Shown in pieces: positions 47,881-58,621 of a DNA stretch of 64,000 bases. Within the stretch, counting starts at the first letter, position 1, and the number at the start of each line of letters is the position of its first letter. The stretch is from the NCBI GenBank assembly GCA_033239525.1, contig BSYO01000035.1:7228627-7292626 (forward strand), given 5' to 3'. The notes beneath the pieces were generated by a model. It worked only from the letters and a program-made list of their open reading frames with translations. It made no database searches and had not been told where the DNA came from. Source of the stretch: Nepenthes gracilis (taxonomy: Eukaryota > Streptophyta > Magnoliopsida > Caryophyllales > Nepenthaceae). Position numbers and translations under genes: made by a program.

Positions 47881-49584
47881 ATGGCGGTGCAGAAGGAAGA
47901 CCTGGGACTGAGTTTGAGCTTGGGCTTTGCACATGGTGGCGGAAGTGATGATTATCACAGTAATCGGAACCGTCGTTCTTCTCTTCAGCTGAATCTCGTG
48001 CCTTCTTTGGCTTCTTCAGCTCCTTCTTCACACTTCACTCCTATTCAGAAGACGTTCTGGAACGACTGCCTCCCTTCATCAGGTAGGTTATCCGTCGCCG
48101 ATCTTCCGCCGCTGTTGCCGCCCTCTCTCCATGTCCGCCGCCTCAAAAAAATTTCAGATCTGCTTTCGAACTTTCTCAAAAAATTCCATTTTGGCATCTC
48201 CCTTTTGTTTTCGGGCATTTTTATTGATGCTTTTGATTTCCTTCGGATCATACGCCTGAGTTTTGCGGTCTATATCACTCTTTTCTCTCTCTTAGATTCG
48301 GGGTTTTCTGAAATGTTCCATTCTTCCGTTAGGAAATGAATAATCGTGTCATTACAGTCAAAATATGACCTTTTTTCCGGTGATTTATTGCTCTCTGTTA
48401 ACGATACGCTGTGCGATATGCAGATCGGATCTCCGAGAGTTGCAGAGCAGGGGAAGTGAGTTTGTTCATCAGAGGAATCGACGTGAACAGGCCGCCGCCG
48501 AACACCGGCGACGAGGAAGCTGGAGTTTCATCGCCTAACAGCACGATCTCGTCCGTAAGCGGGAAGAGAAGCGAGAGGGAGAATAACGGAGGCGATGATC
48601 ACGAGATCGAGAGAACCTCTTCTGGCGGCATCAGCGACGTTGAGGACGGCGACGCCTCTCGTAAGAAGCTACGCCTCTCCAAGGACCAGTCCGCCATACT
48701 CGAAGAGAGCTTCAAAGATCACAACACTCTCAATCCTGTAAGCCACAAGACATTCGTTTTTTTGTTTTTTTTTCTATTTAAAAATTTAAAATGAAAAAAA
48801 TTCAGCTCAAAATATGAAGAGAATAATTGATGACTTGTTTCAATAAGTTTTAATCAGAGTTTTTATAAAAGGATATTTCACAAAAAAATGACTTTTGGCC
48901 TTCTAAAATATAGGAAAAAATAATTTATAAAATAAAAAAGAAGCAACCCGAATCAGCCTTTGATTTCTGTCTATGATTCGGAAATTTGCCCTCTGAAGAA
49001 GGGGTATTTCGTAATTCACCTGACAAGGTTTTTCTGTGTTCCGATCATGCCCTCGCCAGAAACAGAAGATGGCTTTGGCAAAGCGCCTTGGCCTCCGGCC
49101 ACGTCAGGTGGAGGTCTGGTTCCAAAACAGAAGGGCAAGGTTAGTTATGTCCTCACCTCCTCAGTGGCATTTTCGTCACTTCAATATCCTATCGCCAATG
49201 GTTTTACGATCATGCCCTTGTTGATGCGTTTATTTTACTTTTAAAAGGACAAAGTTGAAGCAAACGGAGGTTGACTGCGAGTTTCTGAAGAGATACTGCG
49301 AGCAACTAACGGACGAGAATCGGAGACTACAGAAAGAGGTCGTGGAACTGAGAGCACTGAAACTTTCCCCTCAGTTCTACGCTCAGATGTCTCCTCCGAC
49401 CACCCTCACCATGTGCACGTCTTGTGAACGCGTCACGGTCGCGCCATCGTCGACCGCCGCCCGGCGCGCCGATTCCAGGGTCAGCCCGGTCGATCCGGCC
49501 CAGAGCCACCCGGTTCACGCGAATCCGTGGACCGCCGGTCCAGCCCCCATCCGGCGGCTCGAAGCTCTCCGTCCTCGACCGTAA
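47881..49584 (+). CDS. HAT4-like: Class II homeodomain-leucine zipper (HD-Zip II) transcription factor
   Basis: Nuclear DNA-binding factor of the HAT1/HAT2/HAT4 (ATHB-2) type, a family linked to shade avoidance, auxin response and organ polarity, mostly acting as repressors. Four exons with GT-AG introns: 47881-48082, 48424-48737, 49060-49139, 49248-49584. They join in frame to 310 residues. Visible in order: EAR-type repression motif LSLSL (residues 10-14); family N-terminal region with LQLNL; an acidic stretch before the homeodomain; homeodomain about 146-204 with WFQNRRAR at 192-199; leucine zipper at L212, L219, L226 and L233; then the cysteine motif at 255-259, which reads CTSCE where the family has CPSCE. 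The C terminus ends LEALRPRP, family-like. The start is preceded by an in-leader uORF and a TATA box at a sensible distance. No frame damage is visible, so the gene looks functional. Confidence 0.96.
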
Positions 49585-50481
49585 CGTTTTATAACCTCGG
49601 CAGGGATCTCTTCGTCATTTTGTTATAGGATAGAGAAGGCAGGGAGGATAGAAATGTAATTTCAGTGGGGATTAAATCGTGATAATTTCCTTGAAAATAT
49701 TTTGGATAAATATTAAATATGATTCGGTGGGTCCTGAGTGGTTCATTCTGGGCCGTCGATCAGCCATCTTCATCTTTGATCTCAGAGGAAAGCTCTTGTC
49801 TATTATTTAATGAAAAATTGTTACCTGTTTGGTTATATACAATTTATTTATAAATTTTGTATGTATTGTTTATCGTAAATAAAATAAAATAAAATAAAAT
49901 AAAAATTAAACATTAAAAAAAAATTATAGTCAAGTTCACGGAATGAAATATGTATTAAATAGCTTTGGAAGATGGCAGAAGATGAATGCTTTGATTATAA
50001 AGTTGTTCTCTAATTAATTAATTACAAGTAATTTGTTTAATTTGGCTCAACTAGTACTAAATTTGATCAAAATAACATTTCTAATATGAATTGGGTTTAG
50101 ATAATTATCTATAACTTATAAGTTGGGTTGGGCTGGATATAGGCTGGTTGTCCAGATCAAAAGCCTTAACTGTGCCCATTAATTGGTTGAATCAGGTCAA
50201 TTTTGGTCGGCTTATAAATTTCTTTTATTTTTAGTATATTTAAAAAAAATATTTTGTATAAGAACAAATAGAAATATATAGTATTTTAAAAATTATAATA
50301 TTTAAAATAAATTATTATTTAAGCATATATTTTAATAAAAAAATTTTATATAAAAAGTTATTAATTATATAAAAAATAATCTATTCAAATAACTTTTTTA
50401 AACTTAATAGTTATTTAGAATAAGAAATATCTACAAAGAAAATTATAATTTGAATTTGGTTAGACATAATCAGACATTTTT
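49585..50481. other. 3' flank of the HD-Zip gene
   Basis: No ORF. Probable 3' UTR with AATGAA-like signals near 49809. An (AAAAT)n microsatellite lies at about 49879-49906. AT-rich, otherwise unremarkable up to the solo LTR. Confidence 0.5.
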
Positions 50482-51488
50482 TGACGCATCTTTAGTTTTC
50501 AGATTGTGGTACAGATTAGATAGCCACCCAATCTTCTACTACTAGTTGAATTGGAGTGAGTCCGATTTTCTTCACCGCTAACCTAAAGTCTGCACACCAC
50601 ATACTATAAATAAGAGATTGGATGATTGGTATGACTCACTTTCTGATTTATTCTTTGATATTCAAGTAAAAGGTCTTTCAAAAGAAATAGAAAGATGTAA
50701 GGAGGATGGTAAATAATATAGAATTACACGTGAACGAAAGATGTGAGAGAAGAATTAGCTCCGGTAGGTGCGCCCAACGTGTGGGCGGCTTGGCGATATA
50801 GGGGGAACGGGCTCTTTTGTGGTTGCACACGGTCAGTGGCTCACTTGGATTGTACTCGATAGGGAGTGGCTTACGATCGGAAAAAGAATTGCGCTAGGGA
50901 AGAGTGCTTGGTTCTTTTCTTTGCTCTGTGAGTCTTGCTTGTGGGCAGTTTGTCTACCGAGAGTTGCCCCCTCCTGTGGACAGTAGGGGATTTATATTGT
51001 CTCGTAGGGAGAGTTTTGGCGCCAAGACTGATGACAGGTATTCCTCTGTGATTCACTGGCTGGCTGGCGTTGACGGAAGCCACCGTGTCAAATGTCGTTT
51101 TATAGCGTTGATGTGACCGTGGCTGGTGGTGGCCGACAAGGGCTATGTCTGCTCTCGTGTGGGTTGGTTGGGTTGTCGTTGGACTGTGGGTACGGTGATT
51201 CCTCATGGTTGACCACCCTATTGGTTGACACCTGCCGCGCCAGCGTCTTCTATGCTGCCAAGCTATTATCATAGAGGTAGAGGGTTGACTTTGTTGTGAT
51301 TGGTGAAATCACAAAGGCTATCCCTTACGGGTTGGCCATTGGTCACTTGTAGGCTTATACACAGCAAATGGGCCGTTTGGCCAGCCTTTGGGTTTCATTT
51401 CTGCGCTGGGCCTCATTGGCTAATGGGTTGGCCGTTGGATCGCCCTTTACTACGATTGGATCGGCTCGTATCATTCATGGACCCATCA
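50482..51488 (-). mobile_element. Solo LTR of the Ty3-type family seen at 7.2-14.5 kb
   Basis: Begins TGACGCATC and ends GGACCCATCA (minus-strand start TGATGGGTCC). It shares ACAGATTAGATAGCCACCC, ACTATAAATAAGAGATTGGA and the GC-rich unit GTGCGCCCAACGTGTGGGCG with the LTRs at 7214 and 13799. Flanks TTTTT and CTTTT differ at one position, a likely TSD. There is no interior, so LTR recombination is inferred. Several open frames here (up to 133 codons, minus 50871-51272) have no domain and lie within the LTR. Confidence 0.7.
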
Positions 51489-51693
51489 CTTTTATTTATA
51501 ATAGTATCTAATTTAAATAATTAATTAGGTCTATATTTATAAATACATTAATCTGTAATGCTTCTAGACCTCAACTAAATTTTATAAAATTTTGGTTATG
51601 GCTTTGTTAAGTATTATTTTTATATTTAATACTTAACAAATAATTATATTTAACAAAAATAACCACAAAAAGTATTATTTTTATATTTAACAT
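51489..51693. other. Short AT-rich spacer with a perfect hairpin, target site of the next element
   Basis: Arms TTTGTTAAGTATTA (51603-51616) and TAATACTTAACAAA (51627-51640) are exact inverted repeats with a 10-base loop. The 20-mer starting AGTATTATTTTTATA occurs at 51610-51629 and again at 51671-51690, right at the insertion point. AACAT (51689-51693) is the left TSD. Confidence 0.7.
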
Positions 51694-52585
51694 TGATGGG
51701 GATGGCTGAAATGGGACAGCCCAAAAAGAGGATCGGCCCAAGAGAAGTGTAGCCCGCTGACCTAGAGGATGATAAACACCCCCAATTGATTGGAAATAAC
51801 CTTCAAACAGCCAGTTGTGACTCAAATCGGACGTGACCCATGAACCCGTTCCATGCGTAAGAGATTACCTGTTCTAATTGGTCGCGATGCAGAATATCAC
51901 CGCAGATCGTGATTTCCTTTGAAATGGAAGTCCCCAACTTAGCGCGTATCCCCTGATGAGAATCCTAGTATTCACCGCGTACAGCATCTTCGCGAGAAAG
52001 GAAGGATCCTTCCTCCCTATCGTTGCCACTCTAAATAGCGCCAACATCTTCTCGACGGATGGAAAGGATACTCTCAAGCAACTGGCAGCTAGCCTTACCA
52101 CCTAAGAAAGGGTGGCGAGGTCGAATGGCTATAAAAAGCCTTAGGGGCATACTTCTGAAACACATTCATTTCAATGTTCAAACTGACACTAGTATTCTTG
52201 CTCTCGAATGAATCAAGCATCCTTCTGTTTCTCACTATTCACTCTTCGTGAACTCAGTGGCTAGAAAAGCTGCTCCCCACGAGGGCATCACCAAACAACG
52301 CTCCACGGTGAGCGCCCCCTCCAAGTCAAACTCATGAGTATACTTCCTTGCATTATTTCTAACAAATTTTGTCTTTACATTCTTCATTTCAAAAAAAGGA
52401 TAACTGACTTGAATGTCGAAGGATAAATTGGGGAGTGAGTCTAACCGTTTTCTTCTGAGTCCTCATCTTTTATTGTGGCATGTAGGATCCAAACCAAACA
52501 ATACAGTGACCGGGACTCACGTTAGCACAAACAAGAGACCCAATTAAACCTGAATCCATCAAAGACTCGAATCCAAGATGTATCA
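51694..52585 (+). repeat. 5' LTR of the Tat element (892 bp)
   Basis: TG..CA ends. TATAAAAA at 52130-52137 is the likely promoter TATA box, followed by GGGGCATACTTCTGAAACAC near the expected transcription start. It aligns along its whole length with 62141-63054, apart from a short duplication in the right copy. Confidence 0.92.
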
Positions 52586-52602
52586 TTAGCACCATCTGTG
52601 AG
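52586..52602 (+). promoter_or_regulatory. Primer-binding site of the Tat element
   Basis: TTAGCACCATCTGTGAG directly follows the 5' LTR. Compared with the minus-strand site at 13798 (TTGGCACCGTCTGTAGG) it carries G-to-A changes, as expected from decay of methylated DNA. Confidence 0.7.
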
Positions 52603-52642
52603 AAACCGAACGAAAGGCCTAACCCCTATTTCCCCAACAAGC

Positions 52643-54146
52643 ATGGTGAACACAAGAGCCCAAGTCAGTGCTTTGGCCAAGGATGTCACCTCCCCCAGTG
52701 ACAACCCTTCTCCGAATAGCCGGTCAGAAGAGCAACCGGCTCCTATCATCCTAGCAATGGCGACGCGGATGAATATGTCCTGAATGCTCCAGGCACTCTG
52801 CACGTGCCAAGGCTAGCAGAGGCAGGGGCTCCCTCCTCTTCCACCCACACTCCAGCTTCTAAGTGCGAAAGCCAAAGGAAAAAGAAGTCGGCCAGGAGGG
52901 CTGCATGCCCGAGTAACTCCGACGTCCAGGTGGCCTCGAACGCCAAAAGTTATTCCAGGTCGGAAGGATGAATGAGCCACGAGACCTCGAAGGTGAGCTT
53001 GGAACAAAGAAATCTACACTACTCCCACAACGAGAAGAGACCTTCAGTCCGAGGAGCCTCTCGCATTACTTGACCGGCTAATGGCAATAGTCGGCCGGCA
53101 CATCTCCTCTCGGCAAGACACTAAGAGTTGATGACCTACGTCAACGCAAATAGGTCTACAACGTCCTTTCGAATGAAGGAGAAAGTGGACAAGATATGGA
53201 GGCGCGTGTTCAAAGGAGAAGCCTACGAACACTCCTCCAACCTGAAGAGGTCTCCTTTCACCATGGAGATCTGGACCCAACCACTACCTTTGAAATTCAA
53301 GATGCCAGCCCTGGAATTATATAACAAAAGCACTGATCCCATAGACCATCTTGACCACTTTCACACCTTACTCAACTTCCAAGGCGTAGAGGAGGTAATT
53401 ATGTGCCAGTGCTTCCCCCTCACTCTAAAGGAGATGCTTGAATTTGGTTCTATCGACTACCAACAAATTCGATCCAGAGTTTTTGGGACCTTGTCAATAG
53501 TTTCCTGGCACAGTATGCCTCCAACCATTGAGAAGAGAAGCAACCCTGACACCTCGCCTACGTCAAGCAAATGCCAAGCAAGAATCTAAGGAAGTTCTTG
53601 GGGTGGTTTACTACTGAGGCCCGAAAAATATCCAAGCTCACCGATGAGGTAAAACCGAGCAACTTCATTTCTACTATGAGGCCGGATGACTTTTTTAAAC
53701 ATTTGGCTCGCAAAAACCCGTAGACTTTTCGGGAGGTTAAGTTCGTCGCTCAGGCCTACATAATAGTGGAGGAGGCTAATAAGGCGAAGAACCCGAAGTG
53801 GGTGGACCAACCACTCCCTGGGCCGATGAAAGGAAAGAGGAAGAATGGAGGCTATGACAACTCCTGCCAAAAGCAGCCTAAGATGGAGCCGATTGCACGA
53901 AGGAAGTTCAAGCTCATACACCTGACCCCTCTGAATGACTCCCAAGTAAATGTCCTCATACAGATCAGAAGGAGGAGACCAGACGAAATACTGTGACTTC
54001 CATCGATCTCCGCGCCACGGTATAGAGGATTGTCGAATCCTGCAAAAAGAAATTGATAAATTGATCAGGAGAGGCCACCTTACCAAATTTCTGAGGAACC
54101 CAGGTCAGAATCCCGGTTTGGTGGGCGAAAATAGGCCAGAGTAGTA
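52643..54146 (+). pseudogene. Tat gag remnant
   Basis: Opens MVNTRAQVSALAKD at 52643 and meets a stop at 52783. The longest open part (53128-53589, 153 codons) carries the retrotransposon Gag core blocks SPFTMEIWTQPLPLKFKMP and DPIDHLDHFHTLLNFQGV. A later frame (53950-54144) has the knuckle-like YCDFHRSPRHGIEDCRILQK stretch, followed by a basic EIDKLIRRGHL block. Gag would form the particle that packages the element RNA. At least three frame changes separate these parts, so no full protein can be made. Confidence 0.85.
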
Positions 54147-54239
54147 GTAACTAAGGAACCGAGTCTTAGTTGAAGTGGTTAATATGTGACCGTCAGGCCG
54201 CTAAAGACCCACAATTTGGACCGCCAGGGGAGGCTATCT

Positions 54240-54660
54240 CGGGAATAAGAAGTTAAGGGTAGAAAATGATGTCATTAATTTTAACAACGATGACTTGGCA
54301 CTTATAATCTCTGCCCATACTAACCCCCTGGTTGTGTCTGCCATCGTTTCAGTTGGTAATGTAGATTATCTGGTGAAACTAGTTTTTATCGATAATGGAA
54401 GTTCACGCGATTTACTTTATCTTGATACTTATCTCAAACTTGATCTGAAGAGGAATCAACTCAAACCAGCCGAAGGGCCACTCTATGAACTGGATAACAA
54501 ACCAGTGGCCATCTAAGGGATCATCCAGCTGGAAGTCACCTTGGGCGCATATCCTAAGACAGCGTCCCGCACACTCACCTTCCTGTTTGTCGACTTGCCT
54601 TCGATGTACAATGCCATACTCGGACGATATGCTTGGAGGCATTTGGAGTCGTAACATCAA
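54240..54660 (+). pseudogene. Tat protease (retropepsin) remnant
   Basis: The frame 54295-54516 reads through the aspartic protease core: FIDNGSS stands where DTGSS is expected (54391-54399 encode D-N-G), so the catalytic aspartate is kept but the following residue is changed. After a stop at 54514-54516 the same frame continues to YNAILGR near 54630, the usual C-terminal block. Protease would cut the Gag-Pol polyprotein. Confidence 0.8.
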
Positions 54661-55009
54661 TACGCCATCTAAAAATGCAATTCCCAACAGGATGCGGTAA
54701 CGGTGAAATGTTGGGCGATCAAGTGACCAGTCGGACATGTTATCTATCCTAGGTCACCTAGAATGGCTTTGACAGGCTGGCAAAAAACCTAGACCACCGA
54801 GATGAAGTGACACTACAGTAGGCGCAATCTGGTGAGGCCACTAACCTCATTCTCCTGGATCCGAAAAGCCTGGAGAAATGCATACAGATAGGTGGCCACT
54901 CGTCGAACCCTTACACGACTAGCTAGTCAGCTTCTTAAGATAGAATACAGATGTCTTCGCGTGGACACTTTTCGACATGCCTGAGATCCCGGCCAAAATA
55001 ATGGTCCAT

Positions 55010-56020
55010 AAGTTAGGTCTTGATCCCGACTGTAAGCCCGTTAATAAGAAAAGTCCAGTACCCGAACTGGCTCTCCAATGTGGTCCTCATTAAAAAGAGC
55101 AATGGAAAGTGGAGATGTGCATTGACATTACCAATGTTAACAAAGCCTACCTAAAGGACAGCTTTTCTCTACAAATGATCGACCTACTGGTAGACTCCTT
55201 ATCTAGGCATGAATTGTTGAGTTTTATAGACGCCTATTCAAGTGACAACCAAATTCAGATGAGCCCGAAAGATAAGGAGTAAATCTCCTTTATGATCGAC
55301 TAGGGGACCTACTGCTACAAGGTCATTCTTTTTGATCTGAAGAACGCAGGTGCCACCTACCAAACGCTTGTGAATAAAACATTCAAAAAACAAATCAGCT
55401 GAAATATGAAAGTGTATATGAATGACATACTCGTCAAAAGTAAGACCATTGATGACCATATTTGTGACCTCGTCGATGCCTTTGAGGAGTTCCATGCACA
55501 TTAGGTGAAACTGAACTCTTCTAAGTGTGTCTTTGAAGTATCCTCCGGGAAGTTCTTACGCTTCATCATCTCTCAATGGGGTATCAAGGTGAACCATGAG
55601 AAAATAAAAGCTATCATAGACATGACCTCGCCGTGGAAGGTGAAGGACGTCCAGAGGCTAACTAGAAGACTGGCAGCGCTCTCCCACTTTCTAGCCAAAT
55701 CTGGAGACAAGTACCTCCATTTCTTCAAGGCCTTGAGGGGACCAAAGTCGAACAATTTCAAATGAACGACCGACTGCCAGACCACCTTCGACTAACTACA
55801 CGAGTACCTAGCAAGCCTCCCTTTCTTGAGATCACCAAGAGAGAGTAAAGAGCTGTACTTGTATTTAGCAGTTTTAAAGGCGGCACTAAGCCCTATCTTA
55901 ATTCGTCAAGAGTTTGATGTGCAACGACCAATCTATTATGTCAGCAAAACGTTAACCAATATAAAGACTCGATATCCCCATACCGAGAAGATTGCATAGG
56001 CGCTCATCTTTTAGCGAGAA
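55010..56020 (+). pseudogene. Tat reverse transcriptase and RNase H remnant
   Basis: RT blocks in order: KWRCALT-like entry near 55108, DSFSLQMIDLLVDSL, LLSFIDAYSSDNQIQ (about 55220), GTYCYKVILFDLKNAGATYQ (about 55310) and the active site VYMNDILVKS (55412-55441). The Y-x-D-D box reads YMND, a GAT-to-AAT change at 55421, so RT is inactive. The connector NSSKCVFEVSSGKFLRF (from 55511) and QRLTRRLAALSHFLAKSGDK (from 55652) are well kept in an 86-codon open frame. RNase H (about 55850-56020) has stops: ELYLYLAVLKAALSPILIRQ, then RPIYYVSKTLTNIKTRYP. Confidence 0.85.
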
Positions 56021-56199
56021 AGTTGCGACCCTACTTCAAAGCACACCGAATAGTTATTCTAACTGACTAGCCATTGAAAGGTATCCTATAAAAACCTGAC
56101 GTGTCAGGGCGACTAGTTAAGTAAGCTATTGAATTAGGTGAATTCGATATAAAGTTTCTGCTTAGGGCTATCATCAAAGGATAGGCACTAGTCGACTTC

Positions 56200-56650
56200 A
56201 TTGTCGAGACTACAACCCCAATTCCAGATATAGACTACGCTAGTGACGCCGACCACCAGACTCCAAATTCCAAACTAGGATCTTTACGCGGTCGGCTTCT
56301 CAACAACATCAGGCAGTGGAGCTGTAGTAATCCTGATGACCTTGAAGTAGGCTTCCCAGCCACTAGTAAGATGGTTGAGTATGAAGCTCTACTGCAAGAT
56401 TGCGGCTTGCCAATGAATACTCAACAAGGCACATGACCATATATAGTGACTTAGAGCTGATCGTATACAAGGTTCGGAGAAGCTTTGAAGCTTCCAACCC
56501 GCTACTCGCAAAATACTTGGTTAAAGCAAAGAGTATGATCCAAAAGTTCGATAAGCTCGACATGGTTCAAATCCCAATGGCGAAAAACTAGAAGGTTGAC
56601 CAGCTTGCAAGGGTAGTGGCTATGGAGAGTCGGAGCAATACTCTAGGGAC
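56200..56650 (+). pseudogene. Second (archaeal-type) RNase H remnant
   Basis: After the usual RNase H and a linker, another RNase H-like region follows: MVEYEALLQDC near 56371, then in another frame MRLANEYSTRH, MTIYSDLELIVYKVRRSFEA (56400-56490) and FDKLDMVQIPMAKN, followed by QLARVVAM. The pattern EYEALL..YSD..V..V matches the additional RNase H acquired by plant Tat-lineage elements. An aspartate in YSD is kept, but the frame is broken. Confidence 0.75.
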
Positions 56651-56879
56651 ATGCGAGAGATCTTGACCACTCCCAACATTGAAGACAAGATGCGATGCAA
56701 GTCTCCGATGGCGAAACTGGATGTCGCCTTAATGGAGGTATATCACAGATGGGTCCCTACGTGAGAATCTAGAAGAGGCCAAGCGTATAAAGAGGAAAGC
56801 GAGTTGGTATGCCAACATGGACGGAAAGCTTTACCGCCATGAGTACTCGACCCCTTACCTTTGGTGTTTTACATAGGAG

Positions 56880-57948
56880 GAGGCTGACTACGCATTGAGC
56901 GAGGTCCACATTTGTATCTATGTGTCACACATCGGCAGCAAGAACTTAGCCTTCAAGGTGATGCGCCAGGGTACTACTGGTCAACCATGAGGAAGGACGC
57001 TATGGAGTTCATGGAGAGGTGCAAGAATTGCCATGTTTATGGTAACCTACACCATCAACTGCCTACAGAGCTGAGGACTCTTTAGGCACTCTGGCTATTC
57101 ACACAATGGGGGTTAAACATTCTTAACCCGTTTTCCAATGCATCCGCGGCAAAGGAAATTCGTCGTGGTGGGTATCAACTACTTTACAAAATGGGCTGAG
57201 GTTGCCTTGTTGGCCCGAATAACTGAGCAAAATGCCACGAAATTCGTTCGGCAGAATATAGTCTTCAAATTTGGGATTCTCAAAGTCATCGTGACCGACA
57301 ACAGAATTTAATTCACCGGTAAACGTTTCACCAAGCATTGCACCAATTTGGGTATCAGGTTGGTCCATACTTTGACAACGTATCTACAGGCGAACAGACA
57401 GGTGGAGGCTACCAATCGAACCATGCTGCAAGACTGAAGACCAAATTGGAAGACGTAGAGGGCTCTTGGGTTAATAAGCTGCCCTCCATGCTTGGTCATA
57501 CCGAACACACCCAAAGAGCCGACGCACAAGACGCCTTTCAGTCTGTGCTACAAAACTAAGATCGTAATCTCGGTTGAGATCGGGCCCCCCAAGTCACTGG
57601 ATCAAGGCTTTCAACTCGCTTGATAACTCTTAGTGGCTCAAAGAGCACTTGGATATGCTGGAAGAGGCACGGGATATGGCAAGGATGCGCACGATCGTCT
57701 ATTAAGAGCAGATTGCCCAGTATTACAACAAAAAAGTAAAGGCGTGATAGTTTAAGATAGGAGACCTAGTTCTGCGGGACATAGAGGCCACCAACAAGAT
57801 AGCTAATAGAAACAAGTTTTCCCCAAATTGGGAAGGCCCGCTTCTCATCTCTGCAGTTCAACGGAACAAGGCATACAAGTTTTGAGCCTAAAACGACAAG
57901 CTAGTTCCAAGGATATGGAATGTCGTTCTTCTGAAGAAATATTACTAG
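56880..57948 (+). pseudogene. Tat integrase remnant
   Basis: The N-terminal zinc-binding region retains a His (VTHIGSKNLAFKVMRQG) and CKNCH near 57030. Core pieces are spread over frames: VVGINYFTKWAE-like sequence near 57165, FGILKVIVTDN near 57272, then TTYLQANRQVEATNR-like sequence near 57376 and a related WVNKLPSMLGHTEHT stretch (57338-57559 frame). The C-terminal module KIGDLVLRDIEATNK (about 57757) and WEGPLLISAVQRNKAYKF (about 57830), ending KKYY and TAG at 57946-57948, fits the family end. Integrase would insert the DNA copy. Stops and frameshifts disable it. Confidence 0.85.
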
Positions 57949-58152
57949 TGAGGTTCTCACTAGACCCAGATTGGTCACGTGTGTGCTGAAGAGTGCTTGT
58001 AATATTGTATCACGCTCAATAAAATGATTCATTCTTTCGCATGCTTTTGTTATTTCTATTTTTCTTTTCCATGCCAATGCTTGCATGAAATTGTATGAAT
58101 TCAGACGACCTAAACTGCCTCTAAATTGGGTGAGCTTTTATTCACCTGCAGT

Positions 58153-58320
58153 TAAACCTTGGTCCGTACCAAGTGTTCTATAAGTAGTCGGATCAAACCA
58201 TGATCCTGTACCAAATGGCCCATACGCGGTCAGATTAAACCTTGGTCTCACACTAAGCAGCCCATATGAGGTCGGATTAAACCTTAGTCCCATGCCAAGC
58301 GGTTCGTTCGTGATCGAATA
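58153..58320. repeat. Tandem repeat, about 4 copies of 42 bp
   Basis: Units begin TAAACCTTGGTCC, AAACCATGATCC, TAAACCTTGGTCT and TAAACCTTAGTCC, and end in a GTCGGAT-like block. Copies are diverged but in register. Tandem arrays in the 3' region are known from Tat-lineage elements and can seed satellite DNA. Confidence 0.75.
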
Positions 58321-58415
58321 AAAAACCTTAGGTGACTTCCACAGTATGCGTGCGACGACCTCCTCCCACAGGAGATAGCACCATCAGTTAGCGATGGTCA
58401 ATAGATCGGAGTTAG

Positions 58416-58544
58416 GCGTGAGAAAACGCAGCATGCTCTAACAATAGGAAGGATTCCTACGATTGTGATCTAGGTGCCGCCATCCAAAACAAAAACATCA
58501 TGGTCAAGAAAAAGATGTATAGTTGCGTGAGAAAACGCAGCATG
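58416..58544. repeat. Exact 20-bp direct repeat with hairpin
   Basis: GCGTGAGAAAACGCAGCATG occurs at 58416-58435 and 58525-58544. GCGT and ACGC can pair around the loop GAGAAA. Confidence 0.7.
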
Positions 58545-58621
58545 TATATGTATATGTGGCATGGACCTCCGAGATATGCTTTAGGGGAATTTAAACCCAT
58601 GGGTACAAGAAATTATTTCAC

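Larger units (their letters stand above)
57949..58600 (+). other. 3' non-coding region of the Tat element with tandem repeats
   Basis: It lies between the pol stop and the end of the antisense ORF. It contains the 42-bp tandem array and two exact copies of a hairpin 20-mer described separately. Confidence 0.6.

Noticed and set aside
49327..49518. Minus-strand frame within HD-Zip exon 4
   Set aside because: Antisense shadow of the verified plus-strand exon.
50871..51272. Open frame of 133 codons (minus)
   Set aside because: Lies inside a solo LTR and has no domain.
53586..54086. Open frame of 166 codons on the minus strand across gag
   Set aside because: Shadow of the gag region on the other strand; the plus strand carries the recognisable Gag blocks.
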